Part shown: positions 1 to 8,706 of the stretch, piece by piece | Numbering within the stretch: position 1 is the first letter of the stretch | How the letters are laid out: every line of letters begins with the position of its first letter | Source of the DNA: Firmicutes bacterium UBA4881 | GTDB taxonomy: Bacteria > Bacillota > DTU065 | NCBI GenBank assembly: GCA_002399235.1 | Contig: DHDH01000034.1 | Coordinates: 1 to 13,237 of the forward strand | Direction of reading: 5' to 3' | DNA: 13,237 nucleotides | Notes under the pieces: generated by a model | The model's input: only the letters and a program-made list of their open reading frames with translations | The model's database searches: none | What the model was told of the DNA's origin: nothing | Translations under genes and position numbers: made by a program

Positions 1-701
1 GATCTTGCTGTCCAAAGTCGCAAAGAATTAACAACTTTAGAGTTATAACCTAAGACAGGCATTTCGTAAGGAACAGCTTTTACCGACTGATAACCCTTGT
101 GTTCAAAGATCACCTTACCATTATCTACCCTGCTTTCAACCCAGCCACCAAACCGAACTATCTCAGATTCTTCGGGGATAGGAACTTCCCACATATTTCC
201 GTCCTCTAGCCAAGGATCAGGAAGTTCAACCTGATAACCATCGATAATTTTTTGCTTGAAAAGACCATATTCATACCTAATCCCACAACCATGAGCAGGT
301 AGAGTGAGGGTAGATAATGAGTCTAAAAAGCAGGCTGCTAAGCGTCCTAAGCCGCCGTTACCAAGGCCTGCATCAGGCTCTGCTTCTCTAATTTCTTCTA
401 ATTCAAAACCCAAATCTTTACAGGTCTCACGTACGACCTCTTCTAGGTCAAGGTTAAGGAGATTATTTCCTAGAGCGCGCCCCATTAAAAACTCCATAGA
501 AAGATAATAAAGCTCGCGCTCGGGGTTATTATGAAATGTTTCTCTCGAAATAACCCATTTTTCCATGATCAGATCTCTTATTACCATGGAGATAGCTTTG
601 TATAGTTTGTTTCTTGAGGCCTCTTTCAAGGTGCGACCAAACATACGCTCCATTTTATCCTCAAGAGCTATACGAAACTCTTCTTTGGTGATAGTTGGCA
701 T
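1..701 (-). CDS. glgP: Glycogen phosphorylase, N-terminal 233 residues (C-terminus outside window)
   Basis: The frame opens at an ATG at 701 and stays open to the left edge. The protein begins MPTITKEEFR, and residues about 58-80 (NPERELYYLSMEFLMGRAL) and 113-128 (LGNGGLGRLAACFLDS) are hallmark GT35 phosphorylase segments. A GIRYEYGLFKQ stretch follows at about 140-150. The family cleaves alpha-1,4 glucan ends with phosphate to give glucose-1-phosphate in the cytoplasm, using pyridoxal phosphate. The PLP lysine and C-terminal domain would lie beyond position 1 and cannot be checked. A Shine-Dalgarno AGGGGG precedes the start, and the glgB stop is 15 nt upstream, so it is the last visible gene of the glycogen operon. 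Full-length relatives have roughly 750-840 residues, so under a third is present. Confidence 0.95.
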   Translation of the reverse strand, partial: MPTITKEEFRIALEDKMERMFGRTLKEASRNKLYKAISMVIRDLIMEKWVISRETFHNNPERELYYLSMEFLMGRALGNNLLNLDLEEVVRETCKDLGFELEEIREAEPDAGLGNGGLGRLAACFLDSLSTLTLPAHGCGIRYEYGLFKQKIIDGYQVELPDPWLEDGNMWEVPIPEESEIVRFGGWVESRVDNGKVIFEHKGYQSVKAVPYEMPVLGYNSKVVNSLRLWTAR

Positions 702-716
702 AGTAGTGTCAACCCC

Positions 717-2651
717 CTAAAGCTTTTCCTTGGTAGATGCGATCTTAGTTATTGGTTTATTTTTTAATTTAAGATAGATGGTTGCTAAAGGTGGTACTTT
801 GAGCATTATACTGTAAGGCTGTCCGTGCCAAGGCACTTGACTAGCCAAAAGATTATTATTTAATTGCCCTGAGCCACCATAATTTTGGTTATCACTATTA
901 AAAACTTCTATATATTCTCCCAATTCAGGCACACCAATGCGATAATCATATCGTACTACCGGAGTAAAATTACTCATAACTATGACAAAGTCCTGCTTGT
1001 TGGTGTCATACCGGATAAAACTGACAGTGCTTTGAGTATTATCATGGCAATCGATCCATTTAAAACCTTGCCAATTGTGATCATCTTGCCACAAGGCACT
1101 TTCCTGAAGATAAAAATGGTTGAGATCTTTTACATAACGCTGCAAAGCATTATGCGAAGGGTAGTTTAGCAGATGCCAATCTAGAGCTTCTGCATAACGC
1201 CATTCAATGAATTGACCAAATTCGCCACCCATAAAGAGTAGTTTTTTACCTGGATGAGCCAGCATGTAACCATAGAAAGCACGTAAATTAGCAAATTTTT
1301 GCCAATAATCACCAGGCATCTTATCTAAAAGGGATTTTTTTCCATGCACTACTTCATCATGGGACAAAGGCAGAATGAAGTTTTCCGAGAAAGCATACAT
1401 CAAAGAAAATGTTAGTAGGTTATGGTGATATTTTTTAAAAACTGAATCTAATTCCATATACTCGAGCATATCATTCATCCAACCCATGTTCCATTTATAA
1501 TTAAAACCTAGTCCCCCTAAATAAGTTGGTCGCGAAACTAAAGGCCAAGCACTTGATTCTTCAGCGATCATTAGAGCACCTGGATGGTTTTGGAATACAG
1601 CTTCATTTAAACGCCTTAAAAAAGCTATAGCTTCTAAATTTTCTCTCCCACCATAAATATTCGGCCGCCATTCATTTGCTGCTTTGCCATAATCTAAATA
1701 AAGCATGTTAGCAACAGCATCCACTCGTAAACCATCTAGATGATACGCATCAAACCAAAAGCAAGCATTTGAGATAAGAAAGCTTTTTACCTCTCCTCGA
1801 CCTAAATCAAAGTTCGCTGTACCCCAACCTAAGTTTTCACTACGCCAGGGTTCGTTATATTCAAAGGTTGGTGTACCATCAAAAATCCTTAGCCCATGAT
1901 CATCTTTACAAAAATGGCCAGGCACCCAATCGAGGATTACACCAATACCTTTTTGATGTGCCTGGTCAACAAAATACATAAACTCTTCAGGAGTACCATA
2001 ACGACTAGTCACTGAATAATAACCTGTAGCTTGATAGCCCCAAGAGCCATCAAAAGGATGTTCAGCAATAGGTAATAACTCAATATGGGTATAACCCATT
2101 TCTTTTACATAGGGAATAAGTTCGTCGGCTAGTTCTTTGTAGGAAAGAAGTTCGCCATTTTCCTTTTGCTTCCACGACCCTAGGTGTACTTCATATATTA
2201 AGAGTGGCCTATTATAAACTTTTTCTTTTCTTTTTTTCTCTTGCCACTCTTTATCGTTCCACTTATATTTGTGTAAGTTCCAGTAAACTGAAGCAGTTTT
2301 AGGACGCAATTCAGAAAAGAAAGCATAGGGATCCGCTTTCACTAGAGACTTTCCATCATGGGTTTGAATTAGATATTTATACAAAGCTCCCTCTTTTAAT
2401 TCAGGTGCAAAAGCAACCCAAATACCTGCTTCTTCAATGAGTTCCATTGGTGTAGCTTTTTCATCCCAATTATTAAAATCGCCAATGACACTAACTGCTT
2501 TAGCTCGTGGAGCCCAGACTCTAAAGCGTACGCCAAGAACATTATCTGCTGTATCTTGATGGGCACCTAAGAAAGAATAGCTTTGAAAATGGTTACCTTC
2601 GCAGAATAAATATCTATCGTATTCGCTTAGTGAACTGTTACTGATAGTCAT
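717..2651 (-). CDS. glgB: 1,4-alpha-glucan branching enzyme (GH13)
   Basis: This 644-residue protein matches the usual GlgB length. It transfers alpha-1,4 oligoglucan segments to 6-OH positions, creating the branches of glycogen. Residues about 30-115 form a CBM48-type beta-sandwich (VRFRVWAPRAKAVSVIGDFN). The GH13 barrel runs from about 150 to 510 with GSWGYQATGYYSV at 202-214, the nucleophile region DGLRVDAVA (Asp311), the acid/base region MIAEESS (Glu364) and LSHDEVVHGK (Asp432). A beta-sandwich C-domain follows. All three catalytic residues are present. It has no signal peptide, so it is cytoplasmic. The start is set by AGGGGTG a few bases upstream, and the pulA stop lies 14 nt upstream. 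That spacing implies co-transcription with pulA and glgP. Confidence 0.97.
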   Translation of the reverse strand: MTISNSSLSEYDRYLFCEGNHFQSYSFLGAHQDTADNVLGVRFRVWAPRAKAVSVIGDFNNWDEKATPMELIEEAGIWVAFAPELKEGALYKYLIQTHDGKSLVKADPYAFFSELRPKTASVYWNLHKYKWNDKEWQEKKRKEKVYNRPLLIYEVHLGSWKQKENGELLSYKELADELIPYVKEMGYTHIELLPIAEHPFDGSWGYQATGYYSVTSRYGTPEEFMYFVDQAHQKGIGVILDWVPGHFCKDDHGLRIFDGTPTFEYNEPWRSENLGWGTANFDLGRGEVKSFLISNACFWFDAYHLDGLRVDAVANMLYLDYGKAANEWRPNIYGGRENLEAIAFLRRLNEAVFQNHPGALMIAEESSAWPLVSRPTYLGGLGFNYKWNMGWMNDMLEYMELDSVFKKYHHNLLTFSLMYAFSENFILPLSHDEVVHGKKSLLDKMPGDYWQKFANLRAFYGYMLAHPGKKLLFMGGEFGQFIEWRYAEALDWHLLNYPSHNALQRYVKDLNHFYLQESALWQDDHNWQGFKWIDCHDNTQSTVSFIRYDTNKQDFVIVMSNFTPVVRYDYRIGVPELGEYIEVFNSDNQNYGGSGQLNNNLLASQVPWHGQPYSIMLKVPPLATIYLKLKNKPITKIASTKEKL

Positions 2652-2665
2652 ATATTCACCCCTAG

Positions 2666-4636
2666 CTAATTATCTCTACTAGTTATCACTGACTGATCGT
2701 AACTCTCTCTATCTACTAAAACTAAAGTAGATAGTCTTGGTAACAAAACTCTATCCTCTTTAATAACACCTAAACGCTTAGTGCCAGCCGAACTAGCATC
2801 GACTACCACAACCCAGTTATTACCAGGCAGATGAACCTCTCTGCTAATTCTCGCACCACTAAACAAAACAACTATCTGCCGCCAACAGTCACCACCAGCG
2901 TAATCTTTTAATACAAAACCCAACAACAATGGCCCCGTTACCGGCAAAAAGTAAAGATGTGTCGCAATCTCTTCTTCAGTCTTTAGCCTAAAAGCGGGAT
3001 GATTTTTTCTGATGCTTATTAAGCCTTGATAATATTTAAAGACATCATAATAACGTAGTTTCCTGCCCCAAACTATCTGATTAATTTCGTCACCAGACTT
3101 ATAACTATTAAAGTCACCATATTTAGTCCGACAAAATTCCATACCCCCATGAATAAAAGGTATGCCTTGGGCTAAAAGAAGTAGCGCTCCAGCTAACTTT
3201 TGGCGAGCTTTCTGTACTAATTCATCGTCACGAGGATTACTCTTTAGGAGCTTATCCCATAAGGTTAAGTTATCATGGGCTTCTGCGTAATTTATCGACT
3301 GACTTGGGTGTTTAGTATAAGGATTATGAGCGTATAAGACCTGCCTGTAGTCAACATCAGGATGGTTAGTAGCTGCAACAATACCGCATTTTATACTCTC
3401 TTGCATCCCATAAGCACTACTTATAAAGCCCTTGTTATCTTCGCGAAAGACATGGCCTTTGATAGCATCGCGAAAATCATCGTTAAAAACACCGACACCG
3501 GGAAATTTTGTAGCTTGTCCTTTGAGGGCTTTCTTCTGGTCTGAAAGCATTGAAGGGCCGCCAACCCAACCTTCGCCATAGAGAATAATGCTGGAATCAA
3601 TCTTATCTAATTCGCTTCTAATTATTTGTACTGTTTCTAGATCATATAGACCCATGAGATCCATTCTAAATCCTTTAATGGTATACTCTTTGGCCCAATA
3701 ACAAAGCGAATCGATAATTAGCTTTCTTACCATGAACCGTTCGGTAGCTAACTCGTTACCACAACCAGAACCATTAGTAAAATTACCTCTGCTATCTTGG
3801 CGGTAGTAATAGTTAGGAACTAATTGATTCAAATTTGAGGCTTCCGTTTGCCAAGTATGGTTATAAACTACATCCATAACTACTCTAATCCTATTTTCCC
3901 TTAAAGCTAAAATAAGCTGTTTTAATTCGTTGATACGACTGAGGGGATTTTGGGGTCTGGTGGCATATGATCCTTCTGGAGCGTTATAATTTAATGGATC
4001 ATAGCCCCAATTATAAGAAGCAAAGGGTTTTCTCTCGTCGACTGTACCATAGTCAAAGATCGGTAAAAGTTGAACATGGGTAATCCCTAATTCCAGAAGA
4101 TGGGCTAACCCTGTGGTAACACCACCAGGCCCTCTAGTATTGGCCTCTTTGAAGCCTAAATAAAGTCCCTTGTTTCTAATACCTGAATCTTTGGCTATGG
4201 AGAAATCCCTGACATGAAGTTCATAGATAATAGCATCATTAAAGCTATTTAGATATGGTATAGGTATCTCGAACCAGTTTGAAGGATTAGTTTTAGCTAA
4301 ATCTATAACGACACCCATCTCGCCATTGACGGTTAAAGCTTTAGCGTAAGGATCGACAACTTCATATTCATTTTTATCATGTGTTACCAAATAATTGTAA
4401 CCTACACCTGAGAGGTCACCTTGAACCTCAAGAAACCAGGTGCCATTGTCACTTTTTTCTAGTGGTAAAATATTCATGTTATCTTTATTAGCTAATTTTA
4501 ATTTAAGCGAACTGGCTGTAGGAGCCCAAACCCGAAAAGTAGTCATTTGGGGTTGCCAAAAAGCTCCTAACTCGCCAGCAAAATTATATGCTTGGTTGAA
4601 TTCTAAGCTGTCAAAATTAAGTTTTGCTTTATCCAT
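2666..4636 (-). CDS. pulA: Intracellular type I pullulanase (glycogen debranching)
   Basis: This 656-residue GH13 protein carries the type I pullulanase signature YNWGYDP at 208-214. It hydrolyses alpha-1,6 branch linkages. An N-terminal CBM48-like module lies at about 30-115 (FRVWAPTASSLKLKL). The barrel shows VVMDVVYNHT at 252-261, the nucleophile in GFRMDLMGLYD (Asp326), the acid/base in ILYGEGW (Glu355) and the transition-state stabiliser in AEAHDNLTLWD (Asp455). There is no signal peptide, unlike exported pullulanases, so it should act on internal glycogen. It sits 19 nt after glgA and 14 nt before glgB, taking the debranching place that glgX holds in enterobacterial glycogen operons. 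The ATG is preceded by AGGAAAG. The only real alternative, a GlgX/isoamylase-type enzyme, is disfavoured by the signature. Confidence 0.94.
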   Translation of the reverse strand: MDKAKLNFDSLEFNQAYNFAGELGAFWQPQMTTFRVWAPTASSLKLKLANKDNMNILPLEKSDNGTWFLEVQGDLSGVGYNYLVTHDKNEYEVVDPYAKALTVNGEMGVVIDLAKTNPSNWFEIPIPYLNSFNDAIIYELHVRDFSIAKDSGIRNKGLYLGFKEANTRGPGGVTTGLAHLLELGITHVQLLPIFDYGTVDERKPFASYNWGYDPLNYNAPEGSYATRPQNPLSRINELKQLILALRENRIRVVMDVVYNHTWQTEASNLNQLVPNYYYRQDSRGNFTNGSGCGNELATERFMVRKLIIDSLCYWAKEYTIKGFRMDLMGLYDLETVQIIRSELDKIDSSIILYGEGWVGGPSMLSDQKKALKGQATKFPGVGVFNDDFRDAIKGHVFREDNKGFISSAYGMQESIKCGIVAATNHPDVDYRQVLYAHNPYTKHPSQSINYAEAHDNLTLWDKLLKSNPRDDELVQKARQKLAGALLLLAQGIPFIHGGMEFCRTKYGDFNSYKSGDEINQIVWGRKLRYYDVFKYYQGLISIRKNHPAFRLKTEEEIATHLYFLPVTGPLLLGFVLKDYAGGDCWRQIVVLFSGARISREVHLPGNNWVVVVDASSAGTKRLGVIKEDRVLLPRLSTLVLVDRESYDQSVITSRDN

Positions 4637-4655
4637 CTGGCATCTTTCCTACTCT

Positions 4656-6086
4656 CTAGCTCATGAGGCTACTATATAGCCGACTATATTCTTTAGCAGA
4701 TTTACTCCAGCTATTATCACTATTAAGTGCTTTTTGCCTTAAGTTATCCCAATAAGGTTCCTTTTCATAATAGCTAAGAGCTCTATCTATGGTGTATAAC
4801 ATATCATGAGCGTTGTAATTGAAAAAGGTAAACCCATTACCTTCGCCAGTATACTCGTTAAAAGAGAGCACTGTATCTCTTAGACCGCCAGTCTCGCGCA
4901 CTATAGGCAGGGTTCCATAACGTAAGGCAATCAATTGGGCTAGACCACAAGGTTCAAAAAGTGAAGGCATGAGAAGATAATCTGCTCCAGCATAAATACG
5001 ATGAGCAAGAGTATTATCGAAGCGAATATTCGTAGAAACCATATCTCTGTTATCTTTAGCTATTTCCAGAAACATCTTTTCGTACTTAGCTTCACCAGTT
5101 CCTAAAACCACCAGTTGGAGTTTTCTAGATAAGATATCGTCTATTACACACTCCACTAAATCCAAACCCTTTTGTCCTACTAACCGTGAAACAATGCCAA
5201 TCATTGGGAGGTTGGCTTCTTCTCTTAAACCTAATTGTTTTTGAAGAGCTATTTTATTAGCCGTTTTCTCCTCCAGCTTAGAAGCATTATAATTCGCATA
5301 GATCAAGGGATCGTTTTCTGGATTATATTCCTCGTAGTCAATACCATTTATAATCCCACTAATTTTCTTAGCATGAGTTCTAAGTAATCCGTCTAATTTC
5401 TCACCATAAAAAGATTCCTTAATTTCTTGGGCATAAGTAGGACTAACAGTAGTGATAGCATCGGCGTAGACAATGCCACCTTTTAACAGATTAACCGAAT
5501 GATTAAACTCCAATTTATCAACAGTCAGATAATCATCACTCAGATCCAAGAGATCGCCTAAGATAGTATTAGGAAAAATTCCTTGATAGCGTAGGTTATG
5601 GATGGTAAGGATTGTTTTAATACCTTGATAAAAGAACTCGCTTCCATAATAAGCTTTTAGAAGTAGAGGGATAATCGCACCTTGCCAATCATGGACATGA
5701 ATTATGTCTGGCCTATAGTCTAGGTAAGGTAAAGCAGCTAGTACTGCTCGTGAAAAATAAATATATCTTTCTCCCTCATCATAATAACCATATAAAGAAT
5801 CTCGCTTAAAATAGTATTCGTTATCTATAAAATAATAATGAATGCCTTGATAAACTAGTTCTTCTAAGCCACAATACTGATTACGCCAACCTAGTTTAAC
5901 ATTGAGTTTAGCTTTAGGTTTCATCATTTCTTTATACTTTTCCGATATATGCTTGTATTTAGGTATGATAACCCTAACTTCAATTCCTAATTCCTGCAGA
6001 GCTTTGGGTAAAGAACCAATAACATCAGCTAAGCCACCGCTTTTGGCAAATGGTACACACTCACTCGCAACAAATAATATCTTCAT
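4656..6086 (-). CDS. glgA: Glycogen synthase, ADP-glucose dependent (GT5)
   Basis: This 476-residue protein has the standard GlgA length. It adds glucose from ADP-glucose to the non-reducing ends of alpha-1,4 glucan. The N-terminal Rossmann domain opens with MKILFVASECVPFAKSGG and contains the nucleotide-sugar motif KSGGLADV at 15-22. VHDWQGA lies at 131-137. The C-terminal domain shows SRLVGQKG at 300-307, the catalytic loop EPCGLAQL starting at Glu378, and RETGGLRDT at 397-405. The start is fixed by the conserved N-terminus. There is no usable ribosome-binding site at normal distance: the only strong one (AGGTGA at 6117-6122) is 30 nt upstream behind a hairpin, described separately. The 144-nt gap after glgD is the largest in the operon. 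Confidence 0.97.
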   Translation of the reverse strand: MKILFVASECVPFAKSGGLADVIGSLPKALQELGIEVRVIIPKYKHISEKYKEMMKPKAKLNVKLGWRNQYCGLEELVYQGIHYYFIDNEYYFKRDSLYGYYDEGERYIYFSRAVLAALPYLDYRPDIIHVHDWQGAIIPLLLKAYYGSEFFYQGIKTILTIHNLRYQGIFPNTILGDLLDLSDDYLTVDKLEFNHSVNLLKGGIVYADAITTVSPTYAQEIKESFYGEKLDGLLRTHAKKISGIINGIDYEEYNPENDPLIYANYNASKLEEKTANKIALQKQLGLREEANLPMIGIVSRLVGQKGLDLVECVIDDILSRKLQLVVLGTGEAKYEKMFLEIAKDNRDMVSTNIRFDNTLAHRIYAGADYLLMPSLFEPCGLAQLIALRYGTLPIVRETGGLRDTVLSFNEYTGEGNGFTFFNYNAHDMLYTIDRALSYYEKEPYWDNLRQKALNSDNSWSKSAKEYSRLYSSLMS

Positions 6087-6122
6087 CCGTAAGCGACAAA
6101 AGAGAATTGTCGCTTCTCACCT
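6087..6122 (-). promoter_or_regulatory. glgA translation initiation region with hairpin between Shine-Dalgarno and ATG
   Basis: Reading along the minus strand, AGGTGA (6122-6117) fits the anti-Shine-Dalgarno well but stands 30 nt from the ATG. Between them is a perfect 9-bp inverted repeat, AAGCGACAA (6115-6107) and TTGTCGCTT (6099-6091), with a 7-nt loop. Only 5 unpaired nt remain outside the stem. If the stem folds, the Shine-Dalgarno sequence comes to normal working distance. The nearest alternative, ACGG directly before ATG, is poor and too close. This resembles the known initiation structure of phage T4 gene 38. The repeat is seen directly; its role is inferred. Confidence 0.6.
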
Positions 6123-6193
6123 ACCTTTTTTTAAGAAGTTAACTTTGGAGAAATTAACCTATTTAAAAGATATAATATATTATTTCAGCATAA

Positions 6194-6223
6194 TGAGGCC
6201 TGTTTATTATGAAGCAGGCCTTA
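6194..6223 (-). other. Intercistronic stem-loop after glgD
   Basis: AGGCCTG at 6196-6202 and CAGGCCT at 6215-6221 form a perfect 7-bp inverted repeat, extended by weak pairs inside and outside. It begins 8 nt after the glgD stop codon. On the minus strand the following bases (TCATTATGC) are not a uridine run, so it is not a convincing intrinsic terminator. It could be an RNA-processing or stability hairpin separating glgCD from the downstream genes, or a partial attenuator. No good sigma-A promoter for glgA is visible in the AT-rich stretch between this stem and glgA. Confidence 0.5.
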
Positions 6224-6230
6224 AAGCACC

Positions 6231-7364
6231 CTAAAGCGTCGTACCTTTACCAATAACTAATGGGTAAACCGCTGCACCTATTAGTCTTTTCTCTTCACTA
6301 ATTGTGCTATCTTTGTCAATAATTACATATTCCAAAATAGCTTTTTCTTTAACTTCAGCTTTTTGCATTACGATACTATTTTTTACAACTGCATTTTTAC
6401 CAATCTTGACCCCACGAAAGAGAATACTATTTTCCACAGTACCTTCAATTTTACAACCATTAGCTATTAAAGAATTATTTACAACAGCGGTATCTGCATA
6501 TATTGTTGGTGGTTCATTTTTAATTTTGGTAAATATAGGACCGTTTTTAAAAAATACTTCCTGATAAACGTTAGAATCGAGTAGTTCCATACTTGTACGA
6601 TAATAACACTCAAGCGAAGTGATTTTTTCCGCATAACCATTAAATTCCCAGCCATAAATTTTAAGCTTCTCTAAATTACGAATAAGAATATCTCGGACAA
6701 AATCATTACCACCTAAAGCTATGGCTATATCTATAAGTTCCATTAAGAGTTGCCTTTTGATAATAAATGTATCTAATAACACTTGACTACTCTGGCTTAA
6801 GAGAGGGTTAACCATAATTTGAGTTACTTTTCCTTCATCATCTGTGTTAATTTCAGTGGAGGTCCCTACACACTCATCTTTACCATCTAGATGGTATACC
6901 ATTGTAACATCAGCATTCTTACGAAGATGGAACTCCATAACCTTCATTAAATCAACATTCCAAATAACTGGGCTAGTCATTAAGATAACATACTCTTGTT
7001 TACTACGTGCTAAATAATCTAAATGCAGTCTTAACATTAAAATGTCGCCATTCATCAGCCAGGATGTAGTGCCATCAGCAAACTTTTCTGGAGGTAAAAT
7101 AAATAAGCCATCTCTTTTTCGGTTTAAATCCCATTCTTGACCAATACCTAAGTGGTCCATTAAAGAGCGGTACTTATCTTGGACGAAAACCCCAACATTA
7201 CGTATGCCAGCGTTAACCAAGTTCGATAAAGCAAAATCAATTAAGCGGTAACGGGCTCCGAAGGGAACAGCAGCCAAACTCCGGTGAACAGTGAGTTCTT
7301 TTAATTTGTCTTTAGGTTCGATTAAGACTAATACTCCCATGACATCTTTCATATTTGGGCACAT
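6231..7364 (-). CDS. glgD: GlgD, catalytically degenerate ADP-glucose pyrophosphorylase-like subunit
   Basis: This 377-residue protein has an N-terminal nucleotidyltransferase-like domain (about 1-240) and a C-terminal left-handed beta-helix of hexapeptide repeats (about 285-377). Segments such as AAVPFGARYRLIDFALSNLV at 31-50 match the GlgC fold. The phosphate-binding GGxGTRL loop is replaced by LIEPKDKLKELT. The catalytic SGDH of GlgC is replaced by TSPV at 130-133, so it should not be active alone. Firmicute GlgD proteins are known to partner GlgC in a hetero-oligomer and raise its activity. Its ATG overlaps the glgC stop in TAATG, behind GGGAGGT inside glgC, so the two are translationally coupled. 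Met5 (MKDVMGVL) is an alternative start, but the site spacing favours Met1. Confidence 0.93.
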   Translation of the reverse strand: MCPNMKDVMGVLVLIEPKDKLKELTVHRSLAAVPFGARYRLIDFALSNLVNAGIRNVGVFVQDKYRSLMDHLGIGQEWDLNRKRDGLFILPPEKFADGTTSWLMNGDILMLRLHLDYLARSKQEYVILMTSPVIWNVDLMKVMEFHLRKNADVTMVYHLDGKDECVGTSTEINTDDEGKVTQIMVNPLLSQSSQVLLDTFIIKRQLLMELIDIAIALGGNDFVRDILIRNLEKLKIYGWEFNGYAEKITSLECYYRTSMELLDSNVYQEVFFKNGPIFTKIKNEPPTIYADTAVVNNSLIANGCKIEGTVENSILFRGVKIGKNAVVKNSIVMQKAEVKEKAILEYVIIDKDSTISEEKRLIGAAVYPLVIGKGTTL

Positions 7365-8554
7365 TATTTAAACCTCCCATGACCGTTTTGGCTACTAACT
7401 TTGGCTCTAGCTAATACCTTATCTCCTTCGCCAATAACAGTTAATGGGGTCTCTTCTAAACTATTCCCCCATTCACCAATTAGGCAACCCTCACCTATAA
7501 CTGCATTACTGCCAATAATTGCTTTCCGTACTCTAGCCTTAGCTTCAATTCTTGCTCCTGGCATCAACACCGAGTCTTCGACCATAGCTTGTTCACCAAT
7601 ATAAACACCAGGAAAAAGAACCGAGTGATAAGTTTCGCCATAAATGATGCAGCCTTCATTAACCAGACTATTAATAACCTTACTCGATTCACCTATATAA
7701 TGAGGAGGTTGGGTAGGATTTACCGAATAAACCCTCCAACTGCGATCAAATAAATTAAACTTAGGTTTTAAACCTAAAAGATCCATATTAGCTTCCCATA
7801 AGCTTTCCAAAGTACCAACATCTTTCCAATAACCGGTAAAAGGGTAGGCAAAGAGCTTTTCACCTTCTTGTAACATGCGAGGGATAATGTTTTTACCAAA
7901 ATCATTATGAGAGTCTTGATCTAAAGCATCTTCTTCTAAATGTTTTTTTAACTCTTGATAATTAAAGATGTAAACACCCATTGAAGCTAAATTATTTTTA
8001 GGTTTTAAAGGTTTTTCCTCAAACTCGATAATTTTACTTTCGTTATCAGTATTCATAATGCCAAATCTACTTGCATCTTCCCAGGGCACCTCGATAACAG
8101 CTATAGTCGCAGTAGCTTTTTTTTGTTTATGGAAATCTAGCATTTGGGAATAATCCATTTTATAAACATGATCGCCTGATAAAATAAGAACATATTCAGG
8201 TTGGTAGTTGTCTATATAATCAAGATTCTGGTAAACAGCGTTAGCAGTTCCTTTATACCATTCTCCACCGTCAGCTCTAACAAAGGGAGGCAAGACCATT
8301 ACACCACCGCGTTCCCTATCAAGATCCCAAGGACTACCAATACCGATGTAGGAGTGTAACGCCAAAGGTTGATATTGAGTTAGAACACCAACTGTATCTA
8401 TTCCTGAATTGGCACAGTTACTTAGGGTAAAATCAATAATTCTATATTTGCCTCCAAAAGGAACCGCTGGTTTAGCTAATTTTTTCGTAAGTACACCTAA
8501 TCTCGTTCCTTGCCCACCTGCCAACAGCATAGCAATGCATTCTTTTTTAATCAT
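7364..8554 (-). CDS. glgC: Glucose-1-phosphate adenylyltransferase, catalytic subunit
   Basis: This 396-residue enzyme makes ADP-glucose and pyrophosphate from glucose-1-phosphate and ATP, the committed step of glycogen synthesis. The signature loop AGGQGTRLGVLT lies at 12-23. VPFGGKYRIIDFTLSNC follows at 31-47. The catalytic region SGDHVYKMDY at 126-135 holds the metal-binding Asp128. FEEKP at 178-182 provides the glucose-1-phosphate lysine (Lys181), and YWKDVGT is at 242-248. The C-terminal beta-helix (about 285-385) contains hexapeptide repeats. It is the first gene of the operon and overlaps glgD by one base. The ATG is preceded by AGGGGGC at good spacing, and the divergent intergenic region upstream probably holds the operon promoter. 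Confidence 0.97.
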   Translation of the reverse strand: MIKKECIAMLLAGGQGTRLGVLTKKLAKPAVPFGGKYRIIDFTLSNCANSGIDTVGVLTQYQPLALHSYIGIGSPWDLDRERGGVMVLPPFVRADGGEWYKGTANAVYQNLDYIDNYQPEYVLILSGDHVYKMDYSQMLDFHKQKKATATIAVIEVPWEDASRFGIMNTDNESKIIEFEEKPLKPKNNLASMGVYIFNYQELKKHLEEDALDQDSHNDFGKNIIPRMLQEGEKLFAYPFTGYWKDVGTLESLWEANMDLLGLKPKFNLFDRSWRVYSVNPTQPPHYIGESSKVINSLVNEGCIIYGETYHSVLFPGVYIGEQAMVEDSVLMPGARIEAKARVRKAIIGSNAVIGEGCLIGEWGNSLEETPLTVIGEGDKVLARAKVSSQNGHGRFK

Positions 8555-8706
8555 TTTGATGCCCCCTAAGAATTAAATAATCACTAAAATAACGAGCCGT
8601 ATGGCACACAATAAGATATTTATATTCTTAGAACCCACTTTTATGCTTAGGAAATTTATTTATTACTAAGTATCCCTAAACAAAATCAATATGACTAAAA
8701 TTAATA

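Noticed and set aside
304..507. Plus-strand open frame
   Set aside because: Antisense shadow of the glgP N-terminus, with no ribosome-binding site and arginine-rich nonsense composition.
885..1169. Plus-strand open frame of 94 codons
   Set aside because: Lies entirely within glgB on the opposite strand, whose catalytic motifs prove the real frame.
2669..2682. ATTATCTCTACTAG shared with 11547-11560
   Set aside because: A single 14-bp AT-rich match, one copy inside pulA coding sequence, with no further similarity.
6136..6145. Perfect palindrome AAGTTAACTT in the glgD-glgA gap
   Set aside because: Only 10 bp in very AT-rich DNA, with no promoter nearby to make it a credible operator.
5902..6234. 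Plus-strand open frame of 110 codons spanning the glgA start and the glgD-glgA gap
   Set aside because: Mostly antisense to glgA, with no ribosome-binding site or recognisable domain.
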